Shown here: positions 7,983-16,951 of the stretch, in pieces
Layout of the letters: each line of letters begins with the position of its first letter
Numbering within the stretch: position 1 is the first letter of the stretch
Assembly: GCA_905202215.1 (NCBI GenBank)
Contig: CAJKRG010000039.1
Location: 1-28,900, forward strand
Length of the DNA: 28,900 bases
Source: an uncultured Porphyromonadaceae bacterium
GTDB taxonomy: Bacteria; Bacteroidota; Bacteroidia; Bacteroidales; Muribaculaceae
Direction of reading: 5' to 3'
Position numbers and translations under genes: made by a program
Notes under the pieces: model-generated
The model's database searches: none
The model's input: the letters and a program-made list of their open reading frames with translations, nothing else
Told to the model about the DNA's origin: nothing

Positions 7983-8471
7983 ATGGGAAATCTGAAAATC
8001 GCTGTTTGGGGCTTTCTTGTTTCATTGGGAACCGAGTGGGCCATAAAGAACCGTAAGGCCGACTTTATCTACAATATGCTCAAAAAACGCGATTATCCCG
8101 GATTCCTGTATATGCTGGACAATGGCGCGACCACGACATGGGAGCACTGGAACGGCGAGCGCAGTCATATCCACAACTGCTACAACAGTCTTGGCGTATG
8201 GTTCTATCAGGCTCTCGCCGATATCCGGCCCGACGAATCGGGTGCGGGATATGCACGTGTTGACATCGCCCCGCAGCCTGTCGACGGTATCGAATGGGTG
8301 CGTGCTTCGAAAGATACTCCTTTCGGGCCTCTTTCAGTGAGCTGGGAGAAGACTGACGGGGCGTTTTCAGTCGATGTCGGTATTACCGTAGGCTGTACTC
8401 CGACAGTTACATTGCCATTCGAGCCTACCGAACTGCGCATAGACGGACGAAAGGTTTCTCCCGAGGCATAA
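7983..8471 (+). pseudogene. C-terminal remnant of an alpha-L-rhamnosidase (GH78)
   Basis: The 162-codon frame corresponds to only the end of a GH78 alpha-L-rhamnosidase, enzymes usually well over 600 residues. Recognisable pieces are FIYNMLKKRDYPGFLYM, GATTTWEHWNG and the C-terminal beta-sandwich segment (GYARVDIAPQ, SWEKTDG). Similarity seems to begin around residue 10. An in-frame TAG lies two codons upstream, and the MITE ends 34 bases before the ATG. The N-terminal domains and most of the (alpha/alpha)6 barrel, including the catalytic acid, are absent, so activity is not expected. The upstream part was probably lost when the element inserted or by a later deletion. It converges on the 8588 nuclease gene across the terminator at 8531. 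Confidence 0.85.
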
Positions 8472-8530
8472 TTTATTCTCTTCGCGGGGCGCCATACTGT
8501 TGTCTGCCGACCGTAAAATCGCTGAGGAAC

Positions 8531-8571
8531 AAAAAAATCCGCGTCTTTGCCGGAAGGACGCGGATTTTTTT
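8531..8571. terminator. Bidirectional intrinsic terminator
   Basis: A perfect 15-bp stem (8531-8545 with 8557-8571) has an A-run on one side and a T-run on the other, around an 11-base loop that can pair further. It separates two convergent genes, the rhamnosidase remnant and the minus-strand nuclease. Read in either direction it ends in seven T. Confidence 0.9.
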
Positions 8572-8587
8572 GTAGTATGACGCGCGG

Positions 8588-10972
8588 TCAGCGGACTGCC
8601 ACGGTGCGGGCGAAGTCGCCTGCGGCAACGATGTAGAAATTGCCCGAGACGGCGGCTGCCACAGTGTGGGTGCCCTGTGCGAGATGGCCGTTGAACACCG
8701 TTGTGCCGTCGATGGCGTAGACGGTCACGTCGAGTCCGTCGGCGTCTTTCACCTCGACCATCAGGCTGCCGTTGCGGCCGAAGGCGTCCCAGCGGTGGTG
8801 AAGAGCGTCGGGGTCGGCCAGACCTGTGGTGCGGCTGTCCATCTCGAGGTTGTCGAGGAGGAAGCGTTTGCCTGCGGTCTGGCGCAGACGCATGCGTGCG
8901 GTTCCGGTGGCGTTCACAGGCACACTGTACTTCTCATAGGTCTTTGCCTCGATGGCGGCAGTGCCGGCCTCGGTCCATGTCTCGCCGCCGTCGGTGCTGT
9001 ATTCAACGGCCAGGACGGGAGTCTCGTCGTTGTTCCACTTATGGGCGTAGAACGACACCGTGCCGATTCCCGACGGGCGGTCTTCGTCCATTTCGACGAT
9101 GGCCTTGCCGCTCTTGCCGCCGCGGAGAGCCTGTTTTCCGTCATATGCCTTGTCGGTCCAGAAGCCGGCATCCGACAGATTCCAGCGGCATGCGGCGCCG
9201 AAATATATCTGCGGGTCGTATGAGCCTGCGCCTTCGGGTTCGAATGTCTCGCAGAAATCGGTTTCTGTCGCCGCCGTGCCGGTGACTGTGGCGTCATCGG
9301 TCATGTAGCCGCCGTAGACAGCGGTGATCGAGGTGCGGAATGTGCCTGCCTCTTCGCTGTATAGGCGCATGTACAGGCGTGTGTCGTCGGGAGTGAGGGT
9401 GAGCGATGTCTGCCAGTCGGCCTTGTCGAGCGATATTTCGAAAGGTGCGGCGACGGAGACGGTGAAATCGCCCTCGACGTTATCGATGTCGACCATGATT
9501 TCTTCGGCGGCCGATGGCTCACCGGGTAGTGTCGAGAACGACAGCTCGCCTTCGTAGAGGAAGCTTATTGCGGGTATCGGTTCGGCAGTGGTGAGGCCGA
9601 CGGCGTCGGAACTCAGCGAGCGCGAGCTTACGGTGTAGGTGTATGCAGTGGAGGCATCGAGGCCGTTTACCTCATAGCTTCCGGCACGGGCGTCGACACG
9701 GCGGGGATATCCGTCGATGGAAGTGCCGTCGTGGCGCACGTCGAGAGTATACATGCCGTTGTCGTCGTCGCCGACATAGGCCCAGGTGGCGGTAAACGAC
9801 TCGGGCGTGATGTCGCGGGCGCCGTTGACGGGCAGACGGTCTACGCAGGTGCCGGTGAGGTCTGCCAGCGCGGCGGTGTTCCCTGTGGTGACGAGCAGCG
9901 TGGCGCGGTTATATCCGGCTCTGACGGGTGTGTAGGTGATGGTGACGGTGGTGCCGGCATTGGCTGTGGCGGCGGCTACCGTCGCCGGGCTTACGGTGAA
10001 GATGGTGGCATCGGTTTCGAGCAGTACGGGCTGTGTGGCGCCTGTGGTCTTGAGCGTCACGGTTCTGACCGCGCTCATGCCTGCTATCATCTGTCCCATA
10101 TCGATGGTCGAGCCGTCGAGAGGGCTGTTTATGCTTGCGGCGACATCTGCTTTCGAGCTCCAGCGCTCATTGCTTTTGTCGCCCCATATGTATTCGACCA
10201 TCTCGGGGTGGTCGATAAAGGGATTGCGGTTTTTCTGACGGGCATAGACGGCGTCGTTGCGTTCCGTCTCCTTTTCGCTGACGGGGTCCTGACGGTGCCA
10301 TTTGAGCAGAAGCTTGATGGCCCAGGCCGAAAATACCGGAAAATTGTTCTTGGCGAGCATGTCGGATTTCCAGCCGGCTATGCGGTCGTTGTAGCATGCG
10401 GCCATGTAGAAGTAGCTGCGGGCGAAATCGCCCTTGTACTGGTCGTCCGGCTCGAAGACGGTGCCCGAATAGCCGTCGAAAGTGCTTGCCCCCAGTTTGC
10501 CGAGGGCCTTAATTCCGCCCGACGAAGGCAGCGTCGTGCCGTTGGCGCACTCCCCGAAGGGATAGTTGGAGCGCTGACCGTTTACCTTGCCGTCGGTAGG
10601 ATAGATATGGAAGGCGTCGCTCACCATGGGCGAGGCGTCGTTGAACCAGCTTTTCGGCAGCGAGTGCTCGCGGTTGTAGCAGTCGCCGACTTTGCTGTAT
10701 GAGCCGCACTGTTCGCGGCCCGGCGTCCAGCGTTTGGTCGAGTACATGTCCCATATCTTGCCGTTGTCATCGACGTCGGATGTGTGGTAAAGATCCCACA
10801 GGCCGCTGTAGCTCACTGTGGTGTGCTGTGTTATGGTGCTGTGCAGCGCTTCGAGCAGGCTCTTTCCGCCGCGGTTCTCGCAGTCGTCGTAGTAGCCTGA
10901 GGGTGCTTCGGCCGAAGCTGTCGCTCCGGAAAACAGGAGAGTTGCAAGAAATAGATAAGTGTGTTTCATCAT
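8588..10972 (-). CDS. Large secreted endonuclease I family protein with lectin-like and T9SS-like domains
   Basis: A 794-residue exported nuclease. Residues 1-21 are a signal peptide. The endonuclease I domain (about 23-270) carries NREHSLPKSWF at 100-110 and the canonical metal-site stretch DGKVNGQRSNYP at 127-138, closer to the family consensus than its paralog at 167-1849. After it come an Ig-like region (about 290-380), a fibronectin type III-like domain (about 385-470), a second beta-rich region, a jelly-roll-like segment (about 590-725, with GGETWTEAG and RFLLDNLEMD), and a terminal ~70 residues resembling a T9SS sorting domain (VTVYAIDGTTVF, ending ARTVAVR). The first ATG overlaps the proA stop (ATGATG), so translation may be coupled to proA; the next Met is the following codon. 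Probable role: degrading extracellular DNA for nutrients. Confidence 0.88.
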   Translation of the reverse strand: MMKHTYLFLATLLFSGATASAEAPSGYYDDCENRGGKSLLEALHSTITQHTTVSYSGLWDLYHTSDVDDNGKIWDMYSTKRWTPGREQCGSYSKVGDCYNREHSLPKSWFNDASPMVSDAFHIYPTDGKVNGQRSNYPFGECANGTTLPSSGGIKALGKLGASTFDGYSGTVFEPDDQYKGDFARSYFYMAACYNDRIAGWKSDMLAKNNFPVFSAWAIKLLLKWHRQDPVSEKETERNDAVYARQKNRNPFIDHPEMVEYIWGDKSNERWSSKADVAASINSPLDGSTIDMGQMIAGMSAVRTVTLKTTGATQPVLLETDATIFTVSPATVAAATANAGTTVTITYTPVRAGYNRATLLVTTGNTAALADLTGTCVDRLPVNGARDITPESFTATWAYVGDDDNGMYTLDVRHDGTSIDGYPRRVDARAGSYEVNGLDASTAYTYTVSSRSLSSDAVGLTTAEPIPAISFLYEGELSFSTLPGEPSAAEEIMVDIDNVEGDFTVSVAAPFEISLDKADWQTSLTLTPDDTRLYMRLYSEEAGTFRTSITAVYGGYMTDDATVTGTAATETDFCETFEPEGAGSYDPQIYFGAACRWNLSDAGFWTDKAYDGKQALRGGKSGKAIVEMDEDRPSGIGTVSFYAHKWNNDETPVLAVEYSTDGGETWTEAGTAAIEAKTYEKYSVPVNATGTARMRLRQTAGKRFLLDNLEMDSRTTGLADPDALHHRWDAFGRNGSLMVEVKDADGLDVTVYAIDGTTVFNGHLAQGTHTVAAAVSGNFYIVAAGDFARTVAVR

Positions 10973-12195
10973 TGTCTGGTCTGGCCTGCGCCTGTTATCA
11001 GATATTTATATGTACATATTTCGCGGAGCGCCATCGGTCCGCGTGCATGGAGTTTCTGGGTGGATATGCCGATTTCGGCTCCGAAGCCGAACTGGGCGCC
11101 GTCGGTAAAGGCCGTCGATACGTTGGCGTAGACGCATGCGGCGTCTATTGCCCGGAGAAATTCCTCGGTGGCCTCGCGGTTTTCGGCGATTATGCATTCG
11201 CTGTGGTGAGATGTGTTGGCGCCTATGAAGCCGATGGCCTCGTCGAGATCGGTGACGGTGCGCACGCTCAGTTTGTAATCGAGCCATTCGCGCCCGAAAT
11301 CGCTTTCGTCGGCATGGCAGAGATAGGGATATGCGCCTTCGAGGGCGGCATAGGCTTCATCGTCGGCATGGATTTCGACATTCTTCTCGGCCATGCGGTA
11401 GCAGATGGCGGGGAGGTCGGCCAGGCGTGCGCGGTCGATCACAAGACAGTCGAGCGCGTTGCATACGCCCGGGCGTCGTGTCTTGGCGTTGTATGCTATG
11501 TCGCGGCCTGTGGCTATGTCGCCCGATGAGTGGAAGTAGGTATGGCATACGCCCGCACCGGTCTCTATAACCGGCACGAGAGCGTTTTCGCGAACCCAGT
11601 CGATGAGTCGGCGCGAGCCGCGCGGTATTACGAGGTCTACTTCTCCTCTGGCGCGGAGCATGCCGAGGGCGGCGTCGTGACCGGCGTCGAGCAATGTCAC
11701 CGCATCGGGATTGACGCCGACGGCTTCGAGTGCCCCGCGTATCACTTCGGCGGCTACGGCGTTGGTGCCGGCGGCTTCGTGGCCGCCTTTGAGCAGACAC
11801 GCGCTTCCGGCCTTGAAGCATAGGGCGAAGACGTCGAAGGCCACGTTCGGACGGGCCTCGAAAATGACGCCGATCACGCCGAATGGTACGGATACTTTGC
11901 GGATCAGCAGTCCGTTGGGACGTTTGACGCTATCGAGGGTTATATTGAGGGGCGAGGGGAGGGCGGCTACGGCGCGTATGCCGGCAGCGATGTCGGCAAT
12001 GCGTTCTTCGGTGAGCAGCAGGCGGTCGTAGCGGGGATCGGCGGTGCCGAGAGCGGCGCAGTCGTCGGCGTTTGCCGCCAGTAGTTCGCCGGTATGCGCC
12101 TCTACGGCGTCGGCAACGGCGTTGAGGGTGGCGTCGATGCGCTCGGCGCCGAGTGCGGCGATCTCGCGCGCCGCTATTCGTGATTGTTCAAACAT
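10969..12195 (-). CDS. proA: Gamma-glutamyl phosphate reductase
   Basis: Second enzyme of proline synthesis (EC 1.2.1.41): NADPH-dependent reduction of L-glutamyl 5-phosphate to the semialdehyde, which cyclises to pyrroline-5-carboxylate. The product is 408 residues, close to the family's ~415. Visible features are FEARPNVAFDVF (112-123), LLKGGHEA (134-141), VIPRGSRR (189-196), GAGVCHTY (213-220) and RRPGVCNALD (240-249), with the nucleophile Cys245. Upstream proB is separated by a 94-base gap with no clear promoter, and downstream the nuclease ATG overlaps the stop codon. The third proline gene, proC, is not in the window. Confidence 0.97.
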   Translation of the reverse strand: MFEQSRIAAREIAALGAERIDATLNAVADAVEAHTGELLAANADDCAALGTADPRYDRLLLTEERIADIAAGIRAVAALPSPLNITLDSVKRPNGLLIRKVSVPFGVIGVIFEARPNVAFDVFALCFKAGSACLLKGGHEAAGTNAVAAEVIRGALEAVGVNPDAVTLLDAGHDAALGMLRARGEVDLVIPRGSRRLIDWVRENALVPVIETGAGVCHTYFHSSGDIATGRDIAYNAKTRRPGVCNALDCLVIDRARLADLPAICYRMAEKNVEIHADDEAYAALEGAYPYLCHADESDFGREWLDYKLSVRTVTDLDEAIGFIGANTSHHSECIIAENREATEEFLRAIDAACVYANVSTAFTDGAQFGFGAEIGISTQKLHARGPMALREICTYKYLITGAGQTRQ

Positions 12196-12289
12196 TTTGT
12201 TTCCGTAACTTGCAAGGTTAAAGGGTAGCCAGAAATGCCGGGCGCCTCGTTTGTGTGGCGGGAGTATTATATCGGCTTTCGCGGCTCGT

Positions 12290-13372
12290 TCAACTGATAT
12301 ATAGATAATCGGCGTGAATCAGAGGGCGGCCGCCGGCTTTGCCGAGCATGCCGGAGGCAGTGCGGGCATCGACGCTCACGCGTCCCCAGCCGATGGTGTC
12401 GCCGCCGGGTGTGACGACGGTGACGATATCGTCGGCATCGAAATCGCCCTCTACGGCGTCGACGCCTACAGCAAGCAGGCTCACGCCGCCGCGGGGCCGG
12501 AGCAGAGCCTCGGCGGCTCCGTCGTTGATGCGCAGGGTGCCTTTGGCGAAAGAACCGCTGTGCGCTATCCACTTCTTGACGCTCGACGCCGGGCGAGGTG
12601 CCGGCTCGAAGACGGTATGGGGCACTTCGATCCCCGAGCAAAGGGCGGTGAGAATGCCCTCGCGCTTGCCGTTGGCTATCACCACCTCGATACCGTCGGC
12701 CGCCACAAGGCGCGCTATGCGGCATTTCGAGGCCATGCCTCCGCGGCCGTGGCTCGATTTGCCCGCGGCGACAAAGCCCGTAGGGTCATCGTCGAGCGCT
12801 ATGCGGCCTATGAGGCGCGAGGCCGGATCGGCCGGATCGCCGGTATACATGCCGTCGATATTGCTCAGTATGATGAGGCGTTCGGCATCCATCATGGCCG
12901 CGATGAGGCCCGACAGCTCGTCGTTGTCGGTAAACATCAGTTCGGTCACAGACACGGTGTCGTTCTCGTTCACGATAGGTATCACTCCGTGGGCGAGCAT
13001 GGTCTCCATGCAGTTCTTCTGGTTGAGGTAGTGGCCGCGGCGGTCGAAATTCTCTTTCGTGGCAAGCACCTGGCCGCAGTTCATGCCGTGCTCGCGGAAA
13101 AGGTCGTAATAGCGGTTGATGAGTTTGGCCTGTCCTACGGCGCTGAAGAGCTGGCGCGACGACACTGGGTCGAGCCGTCCGAGACCTTCGAGGCGCCGGA
13201 GTTCGCCGCGGCCCGCGGCCACAGCGCCCGACGACACCACGACAAGCTCGAAACCAGCATTGCGCAGTTCGGCGAGCTGGTCGACCAGCGAACTGAGACG
13301 TGTCACGTCGAGCAGTCCGTCGGCGCGTGTGAGCACATTGCTCCCTATCTTGACAACTATTCTTTTTCCCAT
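12290..13372 (-). CDS. proB: Glutamate 5-kinase with PUA domain
   Basis: First enzyme of proline synthesis (EC 2.7.2.11), phosphorylating L-glutamate with ATP. The product is 360 residues. The amino acid kinase domain (about 1-255) starts VVKIGSNVL and contains VVVSSGAVAAG (44-54), IVNENDTV (133-140) and FTDNDELSGLIA (147-158). A PUA domain follows (about 265-355, KKWIAHSGSFAKG onward), as in the long bacterial form. The start is the ATG of MGKRIVVKIG, which shares one base with the dnaX stop (TGATG); a GTG one codon earlier is possible but less likely. Proline feedback is known for this enzyme class and acts on the kinase domain. Confidence 0.97.
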   Translation of the reverse strand: MGKRIVVKIGSNVLTRADGLLDVTRLSSLVDQLAELRNAGFELVVVSSGAVAAGRGELRRLEGLGRLDPVSSRQLFSAVGQAKLINRYYDLFREHGMNCGQVLATKENFDRRGHYLNQKNCMETMLAHGVIPIVNENDTVSVTELMFTDNDELSGLIAAMMDAERLIILSNIDGMYTGDPADPASRLIGRIALDDDPTGFVAAGKSSHGRGGMASKCRIARLVAADGIEVVIANGKREGILTALCSGIEVPHTVFEPAPRPASSVKKWIAHSGSFAKGTLRINDGAAEALLRPRGGVSLLAVGVDAVEGDFDADDIVTVVTPGGDTIGWGRVSVDARTASGMLGKAGGRPLIHADYLYIS

Positions 13373-15141
13373 CACATCAGGCGTAGTTTGTATTTCGCAA
13401 TGAAATCGGCCACGCGGGGGTGGCGTTCGAGAATCGACTGAAGCACCTTGTCGTCGGTCCAGAGGGAGCTGGGCAGCTCCTCATGGCTCAGCTCGACAGC
13501 GAGACTCACGGAGTCGTTGCCGAGAAGGTCGCGGAGTATCCGCTCAATGGCAGGTCTCTCCTTCTCGAGAATATCGGCCTGTATGGAGCTTGTCACACGC
13601 AGGGTGAAGCAGTCGCCTTTGCCGCGCTCGGGGTCGATCGAGCGCATGGTGTTGGAAATCACCGGTTCGGCGGTGTAGCGGTCTATGCACTTGCGCCATG
13701 CCGATTCCATGTCGGCGTCGGAGTAGGCGCCGGTGCGAGCCGGAGCCATCTCGGGCGCGGGTTCGCTGGCCACGGAAGCCGGCGCGGCCGCGTGGCGGTT
13801 GAGCGAAAAGGCCCCCATCCTGTAGGAATGTCCTGTCGGCTGAGCCGGGCGCGGCATGGTTCGCGGCGGCTCGGGCGTACGCGTGGCGGCTGCTGCAGGG
13901 CTTGGAGCCGCCGGGGCGGGTGCCGGCGATGCCGCCGGAGGAATCGGTGTCGGAGCCGGAGCGGCAGCCGCATGGGCTGTCCCGGCGTTTGGGCAAGGTT
14001 TGAGCGGTTTCAGCTGCCCCCCGTCACTTCCGCTTTCATCGGGCGAGGGGCTGAGTAGTTGGCATAGCTTGATGAGCGTCAGCTCGATTAGGAATTGTTT
14101 GTTCGAAGCTTGCCTGTAGTTGAAATCAGCGTCGTTGCACAGATCCATCGCCTTGTAGATGAAGGTCGGATGCAGCTTTGCCGCCCGGGACGCCATCTCG
14201 GCGCGTATCTCGTCGGTCGCCTCGACCAGCGAAAGGGTCGACGGATCGGAGGCTACCATCAGGTCGCGGAAATAGAGGCCGAGACCGTTGATGAAGAACT
14301 GCGAGTCGAAGCCCTTGGAGCGTATTTCCTTGTATATGAGCAGAGCCGCCGGTACATCCTGCCGGACGAATGCGTCGACCAGCCGTCCGTAGTAGCTGTT
14401 GTCGAGTACGTTGAGGTTGTCGACAGTCGCCTGATAGGTCACCTTGCCGCAGCCCGAGGCTGCCACCTGGTCGAAGATCGACAGGGCGTCGCGCATGGCG
14501 CCGTCGGCCTTCTGCGCTATGATGTTGAGAGCCGCCGGATCGGCCTCTATGCCTTCCTGCTGCGCGACGTGCTGCATATGGCTCACCATGTCGTGGATTC
14601 CGATACGGTTGAAGTCGTAGATCTGGCAGCGCGATAGGATCGTGGGGATTATCTTGTGCTTTTCGGTGGTGGCGAGTATGAAAACCACATACGACGGAGG
14701 TTCCTCGAGGGTCTTGAGGAAGGCGTTGAATGCCGACTGGGTGAGCATATGCACCTCGTCGATGATGAAGACGCGGTAGCGGCCTATGGCCGGGGGTACC
14801 ATCACCTGTTCGATGAGGCTGCGTATATCGTCGACACCGTTGTTGGAGGCGGCATCAAGCTCTATGATGTTGAGCGAGCGGTTTTCGTTGAACTGCCGAC
14901 AGGAATCGCACTCGTTGCACGCCTCGCCGTCCGGGGTGCGTGAGGTGCAGTTGATTGTTTTGGCGAAAATACGGGCGCACGAAGTCTTGCCTACTCCGCG
15001 GGAGCCGCAGAACAGGTAGGCGTGGGCGAGGCGGTCGGTGGCGATGGCGTTTTTGAGCGTCACCGTCAGAGCCTGCTGCCCGACCACGCTGCTGAACGTC
15101 GCCGGACGGTATTTTCGGGCCGATACGATATATTGTTCCAT
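13372..15141 (-). CDS. dnaX: DNA polymerase III subunits gamma and tau
   Basis: Clamp-loader ATPase of the replicative polymerase. The 589-residue product begins MEQYIVSARKYRP, the typical Bacteroidetes start; an upstream extension to 15192 is unlikely. Walker A is GSRGVGKT (46-53). A zinc-binding knuckle with ACNECDSC follows near residues 72-79, then the Walker B/DEVH segment (VFIIDEVH) and the sensor SRC motif (LSRCQIYDF). After the clamp-loader domains comes a Pro/Ala-rich linker (roughly 385-440) and a tau-like C-terminal domain. I saw no A-rich slippery sequence of the kind that makes gamma by frameshifting in E. coli. Its stop overlaps the proB start by one base, so proB is probably co-transcribed. 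Confidence 0.97.
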   Translation of the reverse strand: MEQYIVSARKYRPATFSSVVGQQALTVTLKNAIATDRLAHAYLFCGSRGVGKTSCARIFAKTINCTSRTPDGEACNECDSCRQFNENRSLNIIELDAASNNGVDDIRSLIEQVMVPPAIGRYRVFIIDEVHMLTQSAFNAFLKTLEEPPSYVVFILATTEKHKIIPTILSRCQIYDFNRIGIHDMVSHMQHVAQQEGIEADPAALNIIAQKADGAMRDALSIFDQVAASGCGKVTYQATVDNLNVLDNSYYGRLVDAFVRQDVPAALLIYKEIRSKGFDSQFFINGLGLYFRDLMVASDPSTLSLVEATDEIRAEMASRAAKLHPTFIYKAMDLCNDADFNYRQASNKQFLIELTLIKLCQLLSPSPDESGSDGGQLKPLKPCPNAGTAHAAAAPAPTPIPPAASPAPAPAAPSPAAAATRTPEPPRTMPRPAQPTGHSYRMGAFSLNRHAAAPASVASEPAPEMAPARTGAYSDADMESAWRKCIDRYTAEPVISNTMRSIDPERGKGDCFTLRVTSSIQADILEKERPAIERILRDLLGNDSVSLAVELSHEELPSSLWTDDKVLQSILERHPRVADFIAKYKLRLM

Positions 15142-15181
15142 GTCTTGGTGCAAGGCGCGCGGCATCAGTCGGCGCCGTTTG

Positions 15182-15189
15182 CAAAAATA
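15182..15189 (-). promoter_or_regulatory. Possible -7 box upstream of dnaX
   Basis: The minus strand reads TATTTTTG, 40 bases before the chosen dnaX start. No TTTG lies 19-21 bases upstream. The rest of the dnaX-ribF gap (to 15419) shows nothing I can interpret. Confidence 0.4.
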
Positions 15190-15419
15190 CACAAAATAAT
15201 CAAAGTAACCGCATCCACGCCCCTAAAAAATCACAACGATGCGGATCGAACCGCGCAGGTTCAACAGGCAAGTGCAAAATTAGTGAAAGTGTTTGAAGAA
15301 CTACACGACAATCGAAGAAAAAGCGATGGAAAGAATGTGGAATGAATGTGGGGATCGAAGCGTGGTTCTTTGACGTTTATTGTAGAATTCGGTTGCGTGG
15401 CATCTTCTCAATTATATGG

Positions 15420-16313
15420 TTAGAGGGTTCGGGCGGCCTGGGCGTCGAGGGCGAGCTGGGCGCGGAGGGCGTCGAGGGAGGGGAAGCGGCGCTCGGGGCG
15501 AAGACGGCGCAGGAAGGTGAGCGATACGTGTGTGTCGTAGATGTCGGCGTCGAAGTCGAGGATATGGGCTTCGATGGTCCGTGCCGGGTCGGTCGAGTTG
15601 TCGACCGTTGGGCGCAGGCCGATGTTTACTATGGCGCGGCGAGGGATTGCCTCTCCGTCGAGTGTTATGTCGGCGGCATAGGCGCCGTCGGGAGGCAGCA
15701 GTTGCCGCGGACCGAGTGCGGTCGCGATGTTTGCGGTCGGGAAGCCGATGGTGCGTCCGAGTCGCTTTCCGCCTGTGACGGTGCCGTCGATGGTATATGG
15801 GCGCCCGAGAAGGGTTGCGGCTCTGCCGAAATCGGCCTCGGCTATGGCACTCCGCAGGGCCGAGCTGCTTGTGGCTTCGTCGCCGGGGCACGGGGGCAGC
15901 TGCTCTATGTCGATGATTCCGAGGGCTGAGGCCGCTTTGGCATCGAGGCGGTCGCTGCCGATGTGGTTGTTGAAGCCCATGGCGAGTGAGGACACGCCTT
16001 TGGCCTTGAGCATTTCGAGGAAGCGGGCGGCCGTCATGGCGGCGAATTCGGGCGAGAAGTCGATGAGTTCTACGGCTTCTATCCCGGCCAGACCGGCGAT
16101 GGCCTTCCGCTTGGCTTCGGCCGACATGAGCAGGCGCGGCGCGTGGCCGGGAGCAAGTGTCTCGGCAGGATGCCGGGCGAATGTGATCGCCATGGGGCGC
16201 AGTCCTTTGTCGGCGGCACGGCGCTTGAGCTCGCCGAGCACGAAAAGGTGCCCCGTATGAAGCCCGTCGAACATTCCGACCGTGGCCATATATCCCGCTC
16301 CGTTATGCTGCAT
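15420..16313 (-). CDS. ribF: Bifunctional riboflavin kinase/FAD synthetase
   Basis: Makes FMN from riboflavin and ATP, then FAD from FMN (EC 2.7.1.26 and 2.7.7.2). The product is 297 residues, slightly short of the usual ~310. The N-terminal nucleotidyltransferase domain has GMFDGLHTGH at 13-22, the HxGH-type site. The C-terminal riboflavin kinase domain begins around 170, with GKRLGRTIGFPTANI carrying the PTAN motif and later IEAHILDFDADIYD. The ATG shares one base with the stop of the upstream HAD gene (TAATG), so the two are likely one unit. No FMN riboswitch is apparent upstream of either. Confidence 0.96.
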   Translation of the reverse strand: MQHNGAGYMATVGMFDGLHTGHLFVLGELKRRAADKGLRPMAITFARHPAETLAPGHAPRLLMSAEAKRKAIAGLAGIEAVELIDFSPEFAAMTAARFLEMLKAKGVSSLAMGFNNHIGSDRLDAKAASALGIIDIEQLPPCPGDEATSSSALRSAIAEADFGRAATLLGRPYTIDGTVTGGKRLGRTIGFPTANIATALGPRQLLPPDGAYAADITLDGEAIPRRAIVNIGLRPTVDNSTDPARTIEAHILDFDADIYDTHVSLTFLRRLRPERRFPSLDALRAQLALDAQAARTL

Positions 16314-16927
16314 TACTCTGCCGGAAGGTAGTCGGTGAATTCCGTACCCGGCTCGACGGTGGCTGTGGCGAATCCGAGGGCGGCGGCGGCGCGGGTGTTG
16401 GCTGCCGAATCGTCGAAGAACAGCGTTTCTTCGGGTCTGATTCCGAGAGTGCGGCAGGTATATTCGAATATCTCGGGCGACGGTTTCAGGGCTTTGGCGG
16501 TGAAAGAGGTGACAATGCCGTCGAAGTAGTCTTCGCGCTCACGGCCTTCCTTGCGGAATTCCTTGGCTATGATGTCGTTCCACATCACCGGATTGGTGTT
16601 GCTGAGCAGGTAGAGTCTGTACCCTTTGTCGCGGAGACGTCTGAGGGCTTCGAGACGTCGCACGGGTATGCCGGTGATGAAGCGCTGGAATGCATCGTCG
16701 ATCTGGCTGTCGGTGACGTCGGCGGGCAGTTTTTCGTGCATGGCGCGATGGAAGCCGTCGACGTCGAGGCTGCCGTCTTCGATTGCCTTGAAGATACCTT
16801 CCTGTGAGTACAGGCCGAAATAGGAGTCGGCGTTTTTAAGGCCGATGGCCTCGAAAGCGTCCACGCAGTCCTGGCGTTTTATATCGATGATGACCCCGCC
16901 GAGGTCGAAGAGCAGATTCTTTATCAT
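16313..16927 (-). CDS. HAD-superfamily hydrolase (YihX-like)
   Basis: A 204-residue cytosolic HAD phosphatase. Motif I is LLFDLGGVIID: nucleophile Asp8 is present but the second Asp of the usual DxD is Gly10, as in YihX-type members (FDLGNV). Motif II is LYLLSNTN, a Lys is found in ALKPSPEIF, and motif IV is FFDDSAANTRAA. A helical cap (about 15-85) suits subfamily I. Possible substrates are sugar phosphates; this cannot be decided from sequence. The start chosen is the ATG of MIKNLLFDLGG; the open frame extends to 17023 but would run through a terminator hairpin and into a tRNA gene. It overlaps ribF by one base downstream. Confidence 0.9.
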   Translation of the reverse strand: MIKNLLFDLGGVIIDIKRQDCVDAFEAIGLKNADSYFGLYSQEGIFKAIEDGSLDVDGFHRAMHEKLPADVTDSQIDDAFQRFITGIPVRRLEALRRLRDKGYRLYLLSNTNPVMWNDIIAKEFRKEGREREDYFDGIVTSFTAKALKPSPEIFEYTCRTLGIRPEETLFFDDSAANTRAAAALGFATATVEPGTEFTDYLPAE

Positions 16928-16951
16928 TTGATTGTTAGGAGGGTATGACTG

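Noticed and set aside
13372..15141. Programmed frameshift in dnaX
   Set aside because: No run of six or more A followed by G was seen in the region before the linker, so there is no support for an E. coli-type slippery site.
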